Below are positions 11,106 to 23,608 of a stretch of DNA of 64,000 nucleotides, piece after piece. The DNA is taken from contig NC_134400.1 of NCBI RefSeq assembly GCF_050003625.1, forward strand, positions 58,532,066 to 58,596,065. Direction: 5' to 3'. Within the stretch, counting starts at the first letter, position 1. Each line of letters begins with the position of its first letter. The notes under the pieces are model-generated. The model was not told the origin of the DNA and did not search any database. It saw only the letters and a program-made list of their open reading frames with translations. The DNA comes from Haematobia irritans. Its lineage: Eukaryota; Arthropoda; Insecta; Diptera; Muscidae. The translations under genes and the position numbers were made by a program.

Positions 11106-12094
11106 TTCTAAACGTCAATCAAATGTGTATCCAAGAACCTTTCACTATGGTGCTGTTGAAGCGGATGATAATGAATCTATATGTAATTTGTTTTCAAAGT
11201 TCTTTGCAACAACTTACTGCTATAAGGATTTTGATGCATATAAGATACAGGAATATTCGACATTCTCTACTACATTTATTTCTGCTGATATTGTGCTGAG
11301 TTATATGGAAAAGATAAAATGTTCATATCGCCCGGGCCCTGATGGGATTCACAGTAACATTCTCAAATATTGTGCTCATTCTCTTTCGACTGCTCTTTCA
11401 TTTCTGTTTAATGAATCTTTGCGCACAGGCTACTTTCCTACGTTGTGGAAGAATTCATTTATCATTCCGCTTTTTAAAAATGGAAGCAAGTCAGATATTA
11501 CGAATTATAGAGGCATTGCTAAATTAAGTACTATTCCAAAACTGATGGAGAAAATTATTTCTGATATTTTGAATCATCAAGTCTCCTCTCTTCTATCGCC
11601 TAAACAACATGGCTTCCGTAAATCTTGTTCGACCATAACAAATATCTTGGAATTGACTTCAATGATTAATGAAGGCTTTAGAAATCGTTTACAGACTGAT
11701 GTCATTTATACTGATTTTAGTAAGGCGTTTGACAAAGTAAACCATTCACTTTTACTGTACAAACTGCATCGCATGGGCTTCAGTGAATTAATGGTATCCT
11801 GGTTTGAAAGTTATCTAAAGAATCGTACACAATTTGTAGTATTTGATAACATTACTTCGAAATCAATACATGTGCCTTCTGGTGTTCCACAAGGCAGTCA
11901 TCTTGGCCCTCTATTGTTCTGCTTATTTATAAATGACCTTCCATCAGCCCTTAAATTTTGTTACACTTTCATGTATTCTTCTGTATTCGGAATAGTGATG
12001 ATCAATCCTTACTCCAATCTGATCTGAATAGCATGTACAGATGGTGCTCATCAAATATGATGGAACTGAACATAAGGAAATGCAAGCATATCTC
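11106..12094 (+). pseudogene. Non-LTR retrotransposon RT fragment (Jockey/CR1-like)
   Basis: An open frame to 12027 encodes an RT: SYRPGPDGIHSNILKY, then NYRGIAKLSTIPKLMEKII, motif A YTDFSKAFDKVNHSLL and motif B SGVPQGSHLGPLLFCLFIND. The expected YADD catalytic box is missing: after KFCYTFMY the sequence jumps to a frame encoding IRNSDDQSLLQSDLNSMY. It therefore has a deletion and a frameshift at the active site. The endonuclease and C-terminus are absent; the right end is cut at 12095 by copy C of the Helentron-like family. The first 26 bases of the ATG-initiated frame belong to the preceding MITE. Confidence 0.85.
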
Positions 12095-14507
12095 TTTTTA
12101 TACCCTCCATCATAGGATGGGGGTATATTAACTTTGTCATTCCGTTTGTAACACATCGAAATATTGCTCTAAGTCCCCATAAAGTATATATATTCTGGGT
12201 CGTGGTGAAATTCTGAGTCGATCTAGGCATGTCCGTCCGTCTGTTGAAATCACGCTAACTTCCGAACGAAACCAGCTATCGACTTGAAACTTGGCACAAG
12301 TAGTTGTTATCGATATAGGTCGAATGGTATTGAATATGGGCCATATCGGTCCATTTTTACGTATAGCCCCCATATAAAGGGACCCTCAGATTTGGCTTGT
12401 GGAGCCTCTAAAAGAAGCATATTTCATTTGATCCGGCTGAAATTTGGTATATGGTGTTGGTATATGGTCTCTAACAACCATGCAAAAACTGGTCCACATC
12501 GGTCCATAATTATATATAGCCCCCATATAAACCGATCCCCAGATTTGGCTTGCGGAGCCTCAAAGAGAAGCAAATTTCATCCGATCCGGCTGAAATATGG
12601 TACATGATGTTGGTATATGGTCTCTAACAACCATGCAAAAATTGGTCCATATCGGTCCTTATTTATATGTAGCCCCCATATAAACCGATCCCCAGATTTG
12701 GCTTGTGGAGCCAAAGCATATTTCATCCGATCCGGCTAAAATTTGGTACATGGTGTTGGTATATGGTCTCTAACAATCATGCAAAAATTGGTCCACATCG
12801 GTCCATAATTATATATAACCCCCATATAAACCGATCCCCAGATTTGGCTTGCGGAGCCTCAAAGATAAGCAAATTTCATCCGATCCGGCTGAAATTTGGT
12901 ACATGATGTTGGTATATGGTATCTAACAACCATGCAAAAATTGGTCCACATCGGTCCATAATTATATATAGACCCCATATAAACCGATTTCCAGATTTGG
13001 CTTGCGAAGCCTCAAAGAGGAGCAAATTGCATCCGATCCGGCTGAAATTTGGTACATGGTATTGGTATATGGTCTCTAACAACCGTGCAAAAATTGGTCC
13101 ACATCGGTCCATAATTATATATAGCGCCCATATAAAACGTTCTCCAGATTTGACCTCCGGAGCCTCTTGGAGGAGCAAAATTCATCCGATCCGGTTCAAA
13201 TTAGGAACGTGGTGTTAGTCGCTAACAACCATACCAAAATTGGTCCAATCACCCAAAAATTGGTCCATATCGGTTCATAATCATGGTTGCCACTAGAGCC
13301 AAAAATAATCTACCAAAATTTTATTTATATAGAAAATTTTGTCAAAATTTTATTTCTATAGAAAATTTTGTCAAAATTTTATTTCTAGCGAAAATTTCGT
13401 CAACATTTTATTTCTAGAGAAAATTTTGTTAAAATTTTATTCGGTTCATAATAAAATTTTCATCATTGTCAAAATTTTATTTCTATAGAAAATTTTGTCA
13501 AAATTTTATTTCTATAGAAAATTTTGTTCAAATTTTATTTCTGTTGAAATTTTTGTCAAAATTTTCTTTCTATAGAAAATTTTGTCAAAATTTTTATTTC
13601 TATAGAAAGTTTTGTGAAAATTTTTTTCTATAGAAAATTTTGTTAAAATTTTATTTCTGTAGAAAATTTTGTCAAAATTTTATGTCTTCTTTGTCAAACT
13701 GAATTATATACGTATTGGATCGATCTTTTTTGATTTAATATATACCACGTATGGACTTACATGCAATTTAGAAGATGGTGTTAGGAGGTTTTAAGATACC
13801 TTGCCATCGGCAAGCGTTACCGCAACTTAAGTAATTCGATTGTGGATGGCAGTGTTTAGAAGAAGTTTCTACGCAATCCATGATGGTGGGTACACAGAAA
13901 AAAATATCACCAAAATATTTCCAATTAAAAAGTTAATTGAAGTTGAAAATTTTTTCATTAATAAATTAATTGATACAATTAACTTTTTAATCATGATAGA
14001 AAATTAAGTTAATTAAGTCAATGATTGAACATTTTAAAATTTTTAATTAAAAAATTAATTGATACAATTAACTTTTTAATCAAATTCGGAAGACTAATTC
14101 AGTTAAAAAAGTGCTGATTTTTTTTTAAATTTTTAATGAAAAATGTATTTCAACCAATCATTTGTTAATCCAAATAAAAACTTTAAGCCAATTCAGAAAG
14201 TAATTAAAAATAGTTACCTTTTTTAATTAATTAATTATTTGAGTTTTGCAATCAACATCAATTAAATTTTTAATTGAATCAATTAAAAAATTAATTGAAA
14301 TTTGCTGAAAAAATCAATTAATTTTTTAATCAAGAATTTTTCTATGCCCAATTAAAACTGTGATTGATACTATCATTTTCGTGATTGAAGACATTTCAAT
14401 TAAAAAATTAATTGGATCAATTAATTTGGTGATTGAATCAGAAAAATTTTTTTTTGTGTGTACATAAGCTTCGGCCTGGCCGAACTTACGGCCGTATATA
14501 CTTGTTT
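12094..14507 (+). mobile_element. Helentron/DINE-1-like element, family 1, copy C
   Basis: Palindromic 5' end (taccctccatcataggatgg), five to six 152-bp units (12390-13230), 29-bp array (13310-13690), and the 3' hairpin plus ACTTGTTTT. A 568-bp MITE sits between the subterminal repeat and the hairpin (13893-14460). Confidence 0.74.
13893..14460. mobile_element. AATTAATT-rich MITE with TA target
   Basis: TA at 13891-13892 and 14461-14462; removal restores the gggtacataagc seen in sister copies. Ends CACAGAAAAAAATAT and, inverted, CACACAAAAAAAAAT. The interior is many copies of caattaaaaaattaattga, i.e. self-complementary and simple. Relics at 1975-2110 and 46010-46598. Confidence 0.82.
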
Positions 14508-14544
14508 TTTTTTTTAAATTTCCTTTGCCTGAATATTTTGACTT

Positions 14545-15159
14545 ACTCCTCGTACGTTCCGATTTCTTTTAACGAAATAAGAAAAAAATTGTGCCCATAA
14601 TGCCAAAATAATAAACAAAACACATGTCAACACATACATAAAATGCTGCTGTCAAGGCGAAAACACATGCTGATTTTTTTTTTTCAAATGTCTATTCTCT
14701 TGGTTCCGAATGTCATTATAATATTCAAATTAAATAATATTTAGACTTAAGCATATCACATTTTTGTCCTTATCATAAAACAGTTTTCCGAAACAACATA
14801 CAAGCGCTTTCACAGAAATTGCTTTCTTTTGATTCTCTCGCTATGTTATGTTGATATCTTTCGTCAACCCTCCCGGTTTCCATCTCTATTGCTTTCTCTA
14901 TAATGTCTCTCTCTCTGTCGCTCTCTGAATAAAATATCACAACATATCTATGTTACTCGAAATTTGTAAATTTATATATGTTTACATTCACACATATTAT
15001 GTTAATATATTCTAACATATTAACATATGTGTACCAAACATTTAGTGTTAGTTTAGGAACATTACATGTTTACACTTAAATATATTGTGTTTGAAAATTG
15101 TGCCCGTAACACATTTTGTTTATATCGGAACATATGAAAAACATATTTTTCTAACAGTG
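14545..15159 (+). mobile_element. CATATGTTT-family MITE, left-truncated
   Basis: It matches 5480-6108 of the full copy and ends in ttttctaacagtg followed by TA (15160-15161). The left half, with the tRNA-like module, is missing. Confidence 0.6.
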
Positions 15160-15807
15160 TATGTACAGAATTAGTACGAGTCCATATTAAGAAATCGCTC
15201 AATTAGTGTGGGTTTTATAGCCAATTTTTTGAAGATCGGGTAATATATTTATGTGTGAATTAGATCACATTTCAAATTCATATGTATAAATATGAATTTG
15301 AAATTTGAATACGATTGGTTAATAAATAAGGATATAATTGCCAAATTTGGGAGAATCGGGCGATACATATATCGGAGCTGGGAAATTTCAGCCGAATTCG
15401 ATAAAATTTTGCAAGAACGGTAAATACTACAGAACCTCAATGTTGGCAGAATGTGAGGTAAATTTTTTGTTAAAATGTACCAGATTATACCATTAAGTTT
15501 ATTTTATTGTTTTCCTATATTGTATAATTTTCTCGTACATAGTTAGTTACAATGACCATTGTTTTCACAAAATTAGCTATCAAACCGTTCATTATTTTAG
15601 GATCGAATATACAATATTTCATTAATTATAAGTCCGACTGGTGTAGTATTACAGTACATTTTGTGAATATATAAAAACCTGCTTTTTTTTAAGGTTAATT
15701 AACTATAATTTTTCTTTGTACATGTGTACCTCATATTAACTGTACATTATCCAAGAATCACTATTGTAAATGAAAAATCGTGCATAACTAACTTAAGTTC
15801 TACTTAC
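15160..15807. other. Intron, nothing recognised
   Basis: AT-rich intron downstream of the IIIS2-S3 exon. No gene or known repeat recognised. Confidence 0.5.
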
Positions 15808-15974
15808 TTGAAGCAAATTGATATTAATGAGACGCAAACGACCAACAGATCCAGCAAATTAAATGCTGATCTGCAGAACGCTCCATCATGGAGAACAAAT
15901 CCATATGAAATCAATTTTAACACCAGTTCTATTGTGAAAACAGCCGTAAAAAAGTAATCGAATTTGTTTAGAAC
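15808..15974 (-). CDS. Ca-alpha1D: Calcium channel alpha-1 exon, repeat III S2-S3
   Basis: The exon has 55 codons plus two bases. It begins [20 protein letters not shown], the S2 segment with its conserved acidic residue, and continues through [15 protein letters not shown] to [16 protein letters not shown], the S3 segment. The acceptor is ctttgcag and the donor is AA followed by gtaagt. Phase 0 entry fits the exon 17872-17743, and the two-base exit fits the single-base entry of 9642-9555, giving an Asn codon at the junction. It sits alone between a rosa-type relic and the AT-rich repeat at 14545-15159. Confidence 0.92.
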
Positions 15975-16078
15975 CTGCAAAGAAACAATAAACCAAAATA
16001 ATACACATTATCCACCAACGTCATAGAAGGGACCTATCGACTTTTTCAAAATTTGGTGTTTGACCGTTTTCATAAATA

Positions 16079-16990
16079 CAGGGTGATTTCTTAAGTCTTA
16101 CATCTTCAGTTAGGTCTATAATATATCCATGAATCGTCTTACAAACGAACAACGATTGCAAATCAAAGGCCTGCACAAGCCTATTCGATGTTCTAGTGAA
16201 GGCAATTCACTTCACAAGTACCTCGAATATTTCGAATAATGAATAGAACACTGAAAAGCGATTATAATGTCAAGTATTGCAGAGCCATCACATTCAAAAG
16301 GTATCGTTGAGCAGTTCTTTCCATTTTTTTTTTTTTTTGGTTTTGTTGTAATCGTCACGTCACGAGCAAAACAGAACATTTTCAGTGAAGATAGAATACT
16401 TTGTTTTGGTAAAGACGAAACTTCGTATACGGCACGAGCTATAAAAAAAACACAATTTGCAATGTTAAGATTTTGGAGAGAAGATCAGCTCGAAGCATTG
16501 CAAAAGCTACCAATGCATCCAGGAAAAGTCACAGTCGGTACGGTTAGTGGGCTGATGGCATAATTGGACCGTGCTACTGTAAAGATGAAGCGAATTGTGA
16601 ATAGTAGCGCTACCGTGAAATGATATCCAACTTTTTTTTGCCCAAAATACAAGTGCTTGACTTACATGACGACATGTGGGTCCAACAAAACAGTACCACA
16701 TGTCACACATTACGCGTAATAATAGTTATTGAGAGGCGAGTTTGCCTCTAGATCGTGCGATTTAAGGCCTTTGGATTATTTTTTTGTGGGGCTATTTTAG
16801 ATCGCATATTTATACCGACAATCTCGCTTCAATTGACGCATTGGAGGGCAATATTGAAGCATTTATTCGTGAGATACCAACCGAAATGTTGTAAAGAATA
16901 TACAAAAGTTGGGCTAAGCGGATGGACCATTTGAGGCCCAATCAAACATTAAATTTTATCTAATAAAGATTTGATGCATGCATTTTTTTG
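16079..16990 (+). pseudogene. Decayed rosa-like (DD41D) transposon
   Basis: It begins CAGGGTGATTTCTTAAG, then MNRLTNEQRLQI as in the intact element at 37110-38416, followed by frame breaks. Recognisable later pieces are LQKLPMHPGKVTVGT and an eroded QQNSTTCHT. Transposase fragments run in several frames with stops and an internal deletion. The right terminal repeat is not found, so the end is approximate. It lies in the intron between the IIIS1 and IIIS2-S3 exons. Confidence 0.75.
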
Positions 16991-17742
16991 TGTTTGTATT
17001 TCCTTAAACGAAGTTTTTTTTTTAAAGCGCTTGAGTGTGCTTTATATAAATAAAATTGCGTTGATGGCCATAGCGTATCGGTATAAGTATAGTAAAATCC
17101 AAAATAAACGTTAACAGATGGCCATAAACAAAGACAATAAACTTGAGAAAGATGGGAAATTGGCTACTGAGGAGATCAAACCATTTACCGTGTTAGTTTC
17201 ATACTCGAACCAAACGCGTATACGACAAGTATTGACATAGCATTAAAATGCAAATCAGAAGAAATTAAGTGCACGAAATAAATTTCAATAGAGGGGAAAA
17301 TGTAATTTTTTTGTTGTTGCTTAAAATTTAACATTGTTTCATTAAGAAAATTAAGAAAATTAAGTTTTTCATTTAAAAAATAAAAACGAAAAACAAATAA
17401 AAAATTACAAACATGTATGGAACTAACATGGTAAATGCAACATTTGGTATGACGCAAGCCAATTTCCTATCTTCCTCAAGTTTATTGTCTTTGGCCATAA
17501 ACATATGGCGGATGTTTTGCATGGCTAAATTGGTTTGATTGGATCAGTATTGACAATATTGGCAAAATTTTAGACACACCCTGATCCAACACTTTAGGTT
17601 TTATGGTAGAATAATTGCAATAACATTCCTATGCAATATTATTTCTTTTTTCGTTTCCCGATACGAGTTTATAACGTCGTAACATAATTCTTAAAAAAAA
17701 AAGAAACAACTTAAATGATTGGTAATTAATAGATTTACTTAC
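16991..17742. other. Intron, nothing recognised
   Basis: No motif or repeat recognised apart from homopolymer runs. Confidence 0.5.
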
Positions 17743-17872
17743 AATATTCCTACTTGCATCAGCTTTCAAAGGATTTTCCGCCGCTAACATAGCAGAGGAG
17801 AACATAATGCAGCACAAAATGAAGTTGCCAAAATTACTGTGATTACATAGCCAGTGGCAGAAAACACGAAAC
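17743..17872 (-). CDS. Ca-alpha1D: Calcium channel alpha-1 exon, repeat III S1
   Basis: One base that completes an Arg codon is followed by 43 codons: [19 protein letters not shown], then [16 protein letters not shown] and KADASRNI. This is the end of the II-III loop and the S1 helix of repeat III, nearly identical to what I know of the Drosophila L-type subunit. The acceptor is ataaaacag and the donor is gtaagt. The one-base entry fits both alternative upstream exons, which each end in AG. The exit is phase 0. Confidence 0.92.
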
Positions 17873-19091
17873 CTGTTTTATGAAAAAAGAATAAGATTTT
17901 AGTTCACATCTTTGATTAAAATAAATTTCGCAAGAAAAATAAAATTTGTTAAGTGTTGTTGACGGGTTTGTAAATTATTGAAAAAATTAAATAATTATAT
18001 AATAAACGTATCTATGAATTAAGGCGAAACTGCATTTACGATCACACTGTGAATAACCCGATTTACCTTATGTTTACCCAAGACCGCCTTTAGGAAGCCT
18101 TCATTAAAAAGGGAAGCTTTTAGCGAAACTCATCTAATGACAACAAAATTGTTTAAAATAAAACAAAACTTAGTTAAAATTGTAAAAGAGGCTTCTGTTT
18201 TTATGTGATAATCTTTGAATATATTTCAGCTAGCAAAGAATGAGACATTAGAGGTTTAAGAACTTGTGTGTTATCTATTTTCGATCAAAGTTTTTCAAAA
18301 GAATTATACCATATCATTTTTTCAATTGAATTTTTATTTAATTAATGTTTTGCGCAAATAAAAATTCAATCATGATTAGGCCGGTATTCAATGTTTGGCC
18401 CCATTTGTATCCAGGATTGTTTATATGACGAGGTTTGTGTTTAAAATATGTTCGAGATAATTACACCTCTCTTTCGCCTCTATTTCTGTAGTTGGACTTG
18501 AACGAAGATAACTTTTTCTTTACGGAGACTGAAACAAGCAAAGAACTAGCTTCCTAAAAAATAGTTTGGATCTCCACCTTGTGATAAGATATATACATGG
18601 TATAGGGTGGAGGTACTCCTTTACATTTCTTTAGAAGCTATTGGGAGTGCAAATTAAAAATGCGTATTTTTTCCAAATGTTTGAGAATGTATTTAACTGA
18701 CTAAATATGTAGCAGACTTATCAATCAAAGTATTGTTCCACCTTTCTATGCACAGAGAAGTAATAGAATCACTTCCAATATAATGTTATTTTTGGAGGGG
18801 CACATGGAACCATGTTATTTTCACCGAAATTATGTATCTGACTTCGTCGAGAAAAAAACAGTTTTGCAACCAAAAATGTTCCATGTTTCATAAAATAACA
18901 ATTTGCGTTTGATGTAATCACACCCACAGAATATGATCACTTCAAACATGTTTCAAGAGCAAAATGTTATTTTTGGGCGGGGAACATGTAACATGCTTGA
19001 ATCCAATATTTTGTTGTCGCCAAAAAATAACGATAAAATTGTGTCGATTTGTGTGTATCTGTCTTCCTAGGGTATCCTTAAAAAAACTTAC
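17873..19091. other. Intron with a dispersed repeat fragment
   Basis: About 18750-18990 contains phrases such as aaaatgttatttttgg and ggaacatgtaacatg, partly shared with 56040-56180. I cannot define its ends. Otherwise no feature. Confidence 0.4.
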
Positions 19092-19209
19092 CTGTTTGTT
19101 TGTGAAAACAAAAAGAATGATGTACCCGCTGGTATTGGTAGAATTGTGGTAGCAGTGCTAACCTCTGGAATATTTTGCTGTGGTTCCGAACCATCATCGT
19201 CGGCATATT
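19092..19209 (-). CDS. Ca-alpha1D: Calcium channel alpha-1 alternative exon, distal copy (II-III loop)
   Basis: Two bases, 38 codons, two bases. It encodes [19 protein letters not shown] then [20 protein letters not shown] and the start of Arg. The [14 protein letters not shown] end matches the segment that precedes repeat III in Drosophila Ca-alpha1D. The acceptor is attattaag and the donor gtaagt. Entry and exit phases equal those of the exon at 20088-19941, 731 bp upstream, which ends in the related IPAGSAFFIFGQKNR. The two look like duplicated alternatives. Confidence 0.88.
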
Positions 19210-19940
19210 CTTAATAATTAAAAAAAATACCCTTATAATTTAGTTGCACATGGAATAGCATCACAAACCATGCATTTTCTAACTACTTCCGTTAACATTC
19301 AAAAGCCAGAAAAATATATGGCTATGCATTTTTATGGGTCTAAAGTGTAACACATTATATGTTAGTTACTGGGTTGATGTAAAAGCTGATCCGGTTTTGT
19401 ATTTTAAGCTTTGGAAGATACTGTATATCAGGGAAATAGAACAAGATGCCTCAACAATCTAAACTTTTATTACATAGACTGCAATATTTCTTGTATACCT
19501 CCCTAATTTGGAATTTCGGCGATTTTATAAGAGGAAAATCCAAAATTGGTGAAAAGGACTGGAATCTTATACACACGTATTAGAAATATCATTCCAAGAA
19601 AAGTTGAACCAATATGACATTAATTACTACATGTGATCATAGTTCAGCTAATTTTCCTACACTGGAGAAAATATTGCTGCGAGCTCAAAGATTTCTTGTC
19701 CCTAATATGAGTATTTTTCTTATTTTTCTTAGCTACAACATTGGTTTGCCATAACCAAAACTCGATAAACTTTTTAATGAGGACAATTTGTATTGTACAT
19801 GAGCAAATAATTTTCCTTTAAATAAAAAAATGGTATCATCTCTTATACATACAATTTTCGCCAAAAATACATTCTTATAAACAACCGATGACGATGTGAT
19901 CTTTTAAGATTTTTGTTTTTTTTTCCAAAAGTAGGTTTAC

Positions 19941-20088
19941 CTGTTTTTTTGTCCAAAAATGAAAAATGCACTTCCCGCTGGTATGGATTTTTTTGTTTCA
20001 TTAATGTTTGTCATAGTCATCCGACGAGGAAGTGAAGAGACCCTAGGCGGCATATCGCTTGCGTCAGCAAGATTGATTTCGATATCCC
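19941..20088 (-). CDS. Ca-alpha1D: Calcium channel alpha-1 alternative exon, proximal copy (II-III loop)
   Basis: Two bases, 48 codons, two bases. It encodes DIEINLADASDMPPRVSSLP, RRMTMTNINETKKS and IPAGSAFFIFGQKN plus the start of Arg. The last part is paralogous to the end of exon 19209-19092, and the PRRM segment resembles the Drosophila II-III loop. The acceptor is tttgccaag and the donor gtaaac. If both exons were included in tandem, the two-base exit here would meet an exon that needs a one-base entry and the frame would break. This suggests mutually exclusive use. I inferred the exon from homology and splice signals only. Confidence 0.82.
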
Positions 20089-20569
20089 CTTGGCAAATGA
20101 AATATTTGGTTAGTCACATTTTACGATTCTAATTTCCAGTTTTTGACCATAAAAAAATTATATATCAAAAAAAAAAACACACACACAAAATTATATATCT
20201 ACATATAGCTTATTTTACACTTACACATATACCATGAATTTAATTATTTACGTAATATTATATATTTAAGTGAGTAAATATAACCATAACGATAGGCGAA
20301 CACTTGTTTACGTGCATTTCTTAAGAGAAGCCCTAAATACACGACAGCGAACGGCATGTCGCCAAATTAAAATCTATCCTAATTCCTTGACGGAAAACGG
20401 GATAGTGATGCCATCACTTATCAAATTTGTAGAACTCACCGCTAGGCGTTGTTGTTGCCTGGTCGCGTGAAAATTCTTTTTTCTTAAAATAACTCAGCAA
20501 ATAACAAGATATTACATGTTTTATTCAACTCCAATGTTGAATAATGAAAATCAAATCATATTAACTTAA
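20089..20569. other. Intron, nothing recognised
   Basis: AT-rich with a short CA run. A 66-codon plus-strand frame (20270-20470) has no recognisable family. Confidence 0.4.
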
Positions 20570-22422
20570 ACAAGTATATACGGCCGTAAGTTCGGCCAGG
20601 CCGAAGCTTATGTACCCTCCATCATGGATTGCGTAGAAACTTCTTCTAAACACTGCCATCCAGAATCGAATTACTTAAGTTGCGGTAACGCTTGCCGATG
20701 GCAAGGTATCTTAAAACCTCCTAACACCATCTTCTAAATTGTATCTAAGTCCATACGTGGTATATATTAAATCAAAAAAGATCGATCCAATACGTATATA
20801 ATTCAGTTTGACAAAGTAGACACAAAATTTTGACAAAATTTTCTACAGAAATAAAATTTTAACAAAATTTTCTATAGAAATAAAATTTTCACAACATTTT
20901 CTATAGAAATAAAAATTTTGACAAAATTTTCTATAGAAAGAAAATTTTGACAAAAATTTCTACAGAAATAAAATTTTAACAAAATTTTCTCTAGAAATAA
21001 AATTTTGACAAAATTTTCTATAGAAATAAAATTTTGGTAGATTATTTTTGGCTCTAGTGGCAACCATGATTATGAACCGATATGGACCAATTTTTGTGTG
21101 ATTGGACCAATTTTGGTATGGTTGTTAGCGACTAACACCACGTTCCTAATTTGAACCGGATCGGATGAATTTTGCTCCTCCAAGAGGCTCCGGAGGTCAA
21201 ATCTGGAGAACGTTTGATATGGGGGCTATATATAATTATGGACCGATATGGACCAATTCTGGCACGGTTGTTAAAGATCATATACTAACACCATGTTCCA
21301 AATTACAACCGGATTGGATGAAATTTTCTTCTCTTGGAGACTTCGCAAGCCAAATCTGGGGATCGGTTTATATGGGGGCTATATATAATTATGAACCGAT
21401 ATGGACCAATTTTTGCATGGTTGTTAGAGACCATATACCAATATCATGTACCAAATTTCAGGCGGATCGGATGAAATTTTCTTCTCTTTGAGGCTCCGCA
21501 ACCCAAATCTGGGGATCGGTTTATATGGGGGCTATATATAATTATGGACCGATGTGGACCAATTTTTGCATGATTGTTAGAGACCATATACCAATATCAT
21601 GTACCAAATTTCAGGCGGATCGGATGAAATTTTCTTCTCTTTGAGGCTCCGCAACCCAAATCTGGGGATCGGTTTATATGGGGGCTATATATAATTATGG
21701 ACCGATGTGGACCAATTTTTGCATGATTGTTAGAGACCATATACCAACATCATGTACCAAATTTCAGCCAGATCGGATGAAATTTGCTTCTCTTTGAGGC
21801 TCCGCAAGCCAAATCTGGGGATCGGTTTATATGGGGGCTATATATAATTATGGACCGATGTGAACCAATTTTTGCACGGTTGTTAGCGACCATATACCAA
21901 CACCATGTACCAAATTTCAGCCGGATCGGATGAAATATGCTTCTCTTAGAGGCTCCACAAGCCAAATCTGGGGATCGGTTTGTATGGGGGCTATATATAA
22001 TTATGGACCGATGTGGACCAATTTTGCATGGTTGTTAGAGACCATATACCAACACCATATACCAAATTTCAGCCGGATCGGATGAAATATGCTTCTGTTA
22101 GAGGCTCCACAAGCCAAATCTGAGGGTCCCTTTATATGGGGGCTATACGTAAAAGTGGACCGATATGGTCCATTTTCAATACCATCCGACCTACATCGAT
22201 AACAACTACTTGTGCCAAGTTTCAAGTCGATAGCTTGTTTCGTTCGGAAGTTAGCGTGATTTCAACAGACGGACGGACGGACGGACATGCTTAGATCGAC
22301 TCAGAATTTCACCACGACCCAGAATATATATACTTTATGGGGTCTTAGAGCAATATTTCGATGTGTTACAAACGGAATGACAAAGTTAATATACCCCCAT
22401 CCTCTGATGGAGGGTATAAAAA
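20570..22422 (-). mobile_element. Helentron/DINE-1-like element, family 1, copy D
   Basis: Minus orientation: 3' hairpin (ttcggccaggccgaa) at 20590, 29-bp array at 20815-21045, about six 152-bp units at 21150-22120, GTCCGTCC tract and the palindromic 5' end at 22390-22416. Two neighbouring units (21430-21580 and 21585-21735) are almost identical, a recent duplication. Confidence 0.74.
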
Positions 22423-22772
22423 CACTCGGAAACAAGAAAAGAGGAACATGTTGCCGTCGCAAAACAATGTTTCGCCTACCGACTATAGCCATGGTTATCT
22501 TTACACACTAATCATGCAGTACTCTTTAAATTGAATAGAAATAATGAAAGTTCTATGATAAAAGCATATGATTATTTAAGAGATTTATTTTATTTTACAA
22601 CTACACATGGAAAATAAATTAGTATAGATAATAAATTAATATTAAATAGTAATAAAATATGTCATCCTAAGCTTTCCCAAGAACCAAATGCTTAATTTAA
22701 AAATATCGAATGAATCAAATCCATCTTTCGTTCGAAGAGAGTTTAGACGAGAATATAAACTACATTCAGATG

Positions 22773-23600
22773 CAGTGTTGCCAGTATTTTCCGAGCTCTT
22801 GTCCCCAAATGGATCGCTTTTATCCCCAAAAATCCCCAATTTAATTAAAAATTCCCCATAAAAATCCCCAAGAAATTTTTGGCAAGTTTTTTGAAAAAGA
22901 AAAAAAGTAAACGAATAGACTCTGCAGTAGAAAATCCGTACAAAATTAAAAAAAAAAAAACATTTTAAATAAAATAAAAATGTGCAATTGAATGAAGATT
23001 TCAAAACACGAAACCAGGAGACGGCTGCTCAAAATATCATCCGATACCAGCCCCCATCACAGTTAATTATTGGTATATAGAGTCATCGAGTCATCTCCTC
23101 GCTCGAGAAATAAAAATGGGAGTTCGGTCAACATACAGTCAAGAAATAAAATTGACTTATCGATCAAAATGCGTTGCTGTCCCGATATGAACTCTACTCT
23201 GTATGTGCGGGATATGGGATACATGTTCAAAATCAGTGATGTACGCATATGAGTCCTTACGAAATAATTTCACAATAGTAAAAAATTTCTTAGGAAAAAG
23301 AATAAATTGTAAAGAAGCTCTTGGGCCACCCAAATAAATTCCGATGAGGAAAGTTTTTTTATTTTTTTGAGAGCATGTAAAGAAGCATTTTTTTAAGCAT
23401 GTAAAGAATTTCATATAAACCATAGTTCTTACTGTGATAATTACTCGTATACTGAACAAATATCGAAAATTCCCCACAAAAATCCCCAAATTTGTGGAAA
23501 TTCCCCACCAAATCCCCAAGTCCCCAACTCAAAAATTTTGTCCCCATCCACGAAAAAATATCCCCGATTTGGGGAAAAATCCCCAATACTGGCAACACTG
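22773..23600. mobile_element. Nonautonomous hAT element with TCCCCAA arrays
   Basis: 828 bp. Terminal inverted repeat CAGTGTTGCCAGTATT at both ends. The 8-bp target duplication TTCAGATG is exact (22765-22772, 23601-23608), diagnostic of hAT elements. Both arms hold clustered copies of TCCCCAA/TCCCCA (22798-22872; 23470-23588), all on the same strand. No transposase frame. Confidence 0.93.
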
Positions 23601-23608
23601 TTCAGATG

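Noticed and set aside
17404..17457. Start of the minus frame 17185-17457
   Set aside because: No splice-consistent homology with the channel or any family.
20270..20470. 66-codon plus frame in the channel intron
   Set aside because: No family, no supporting signals.
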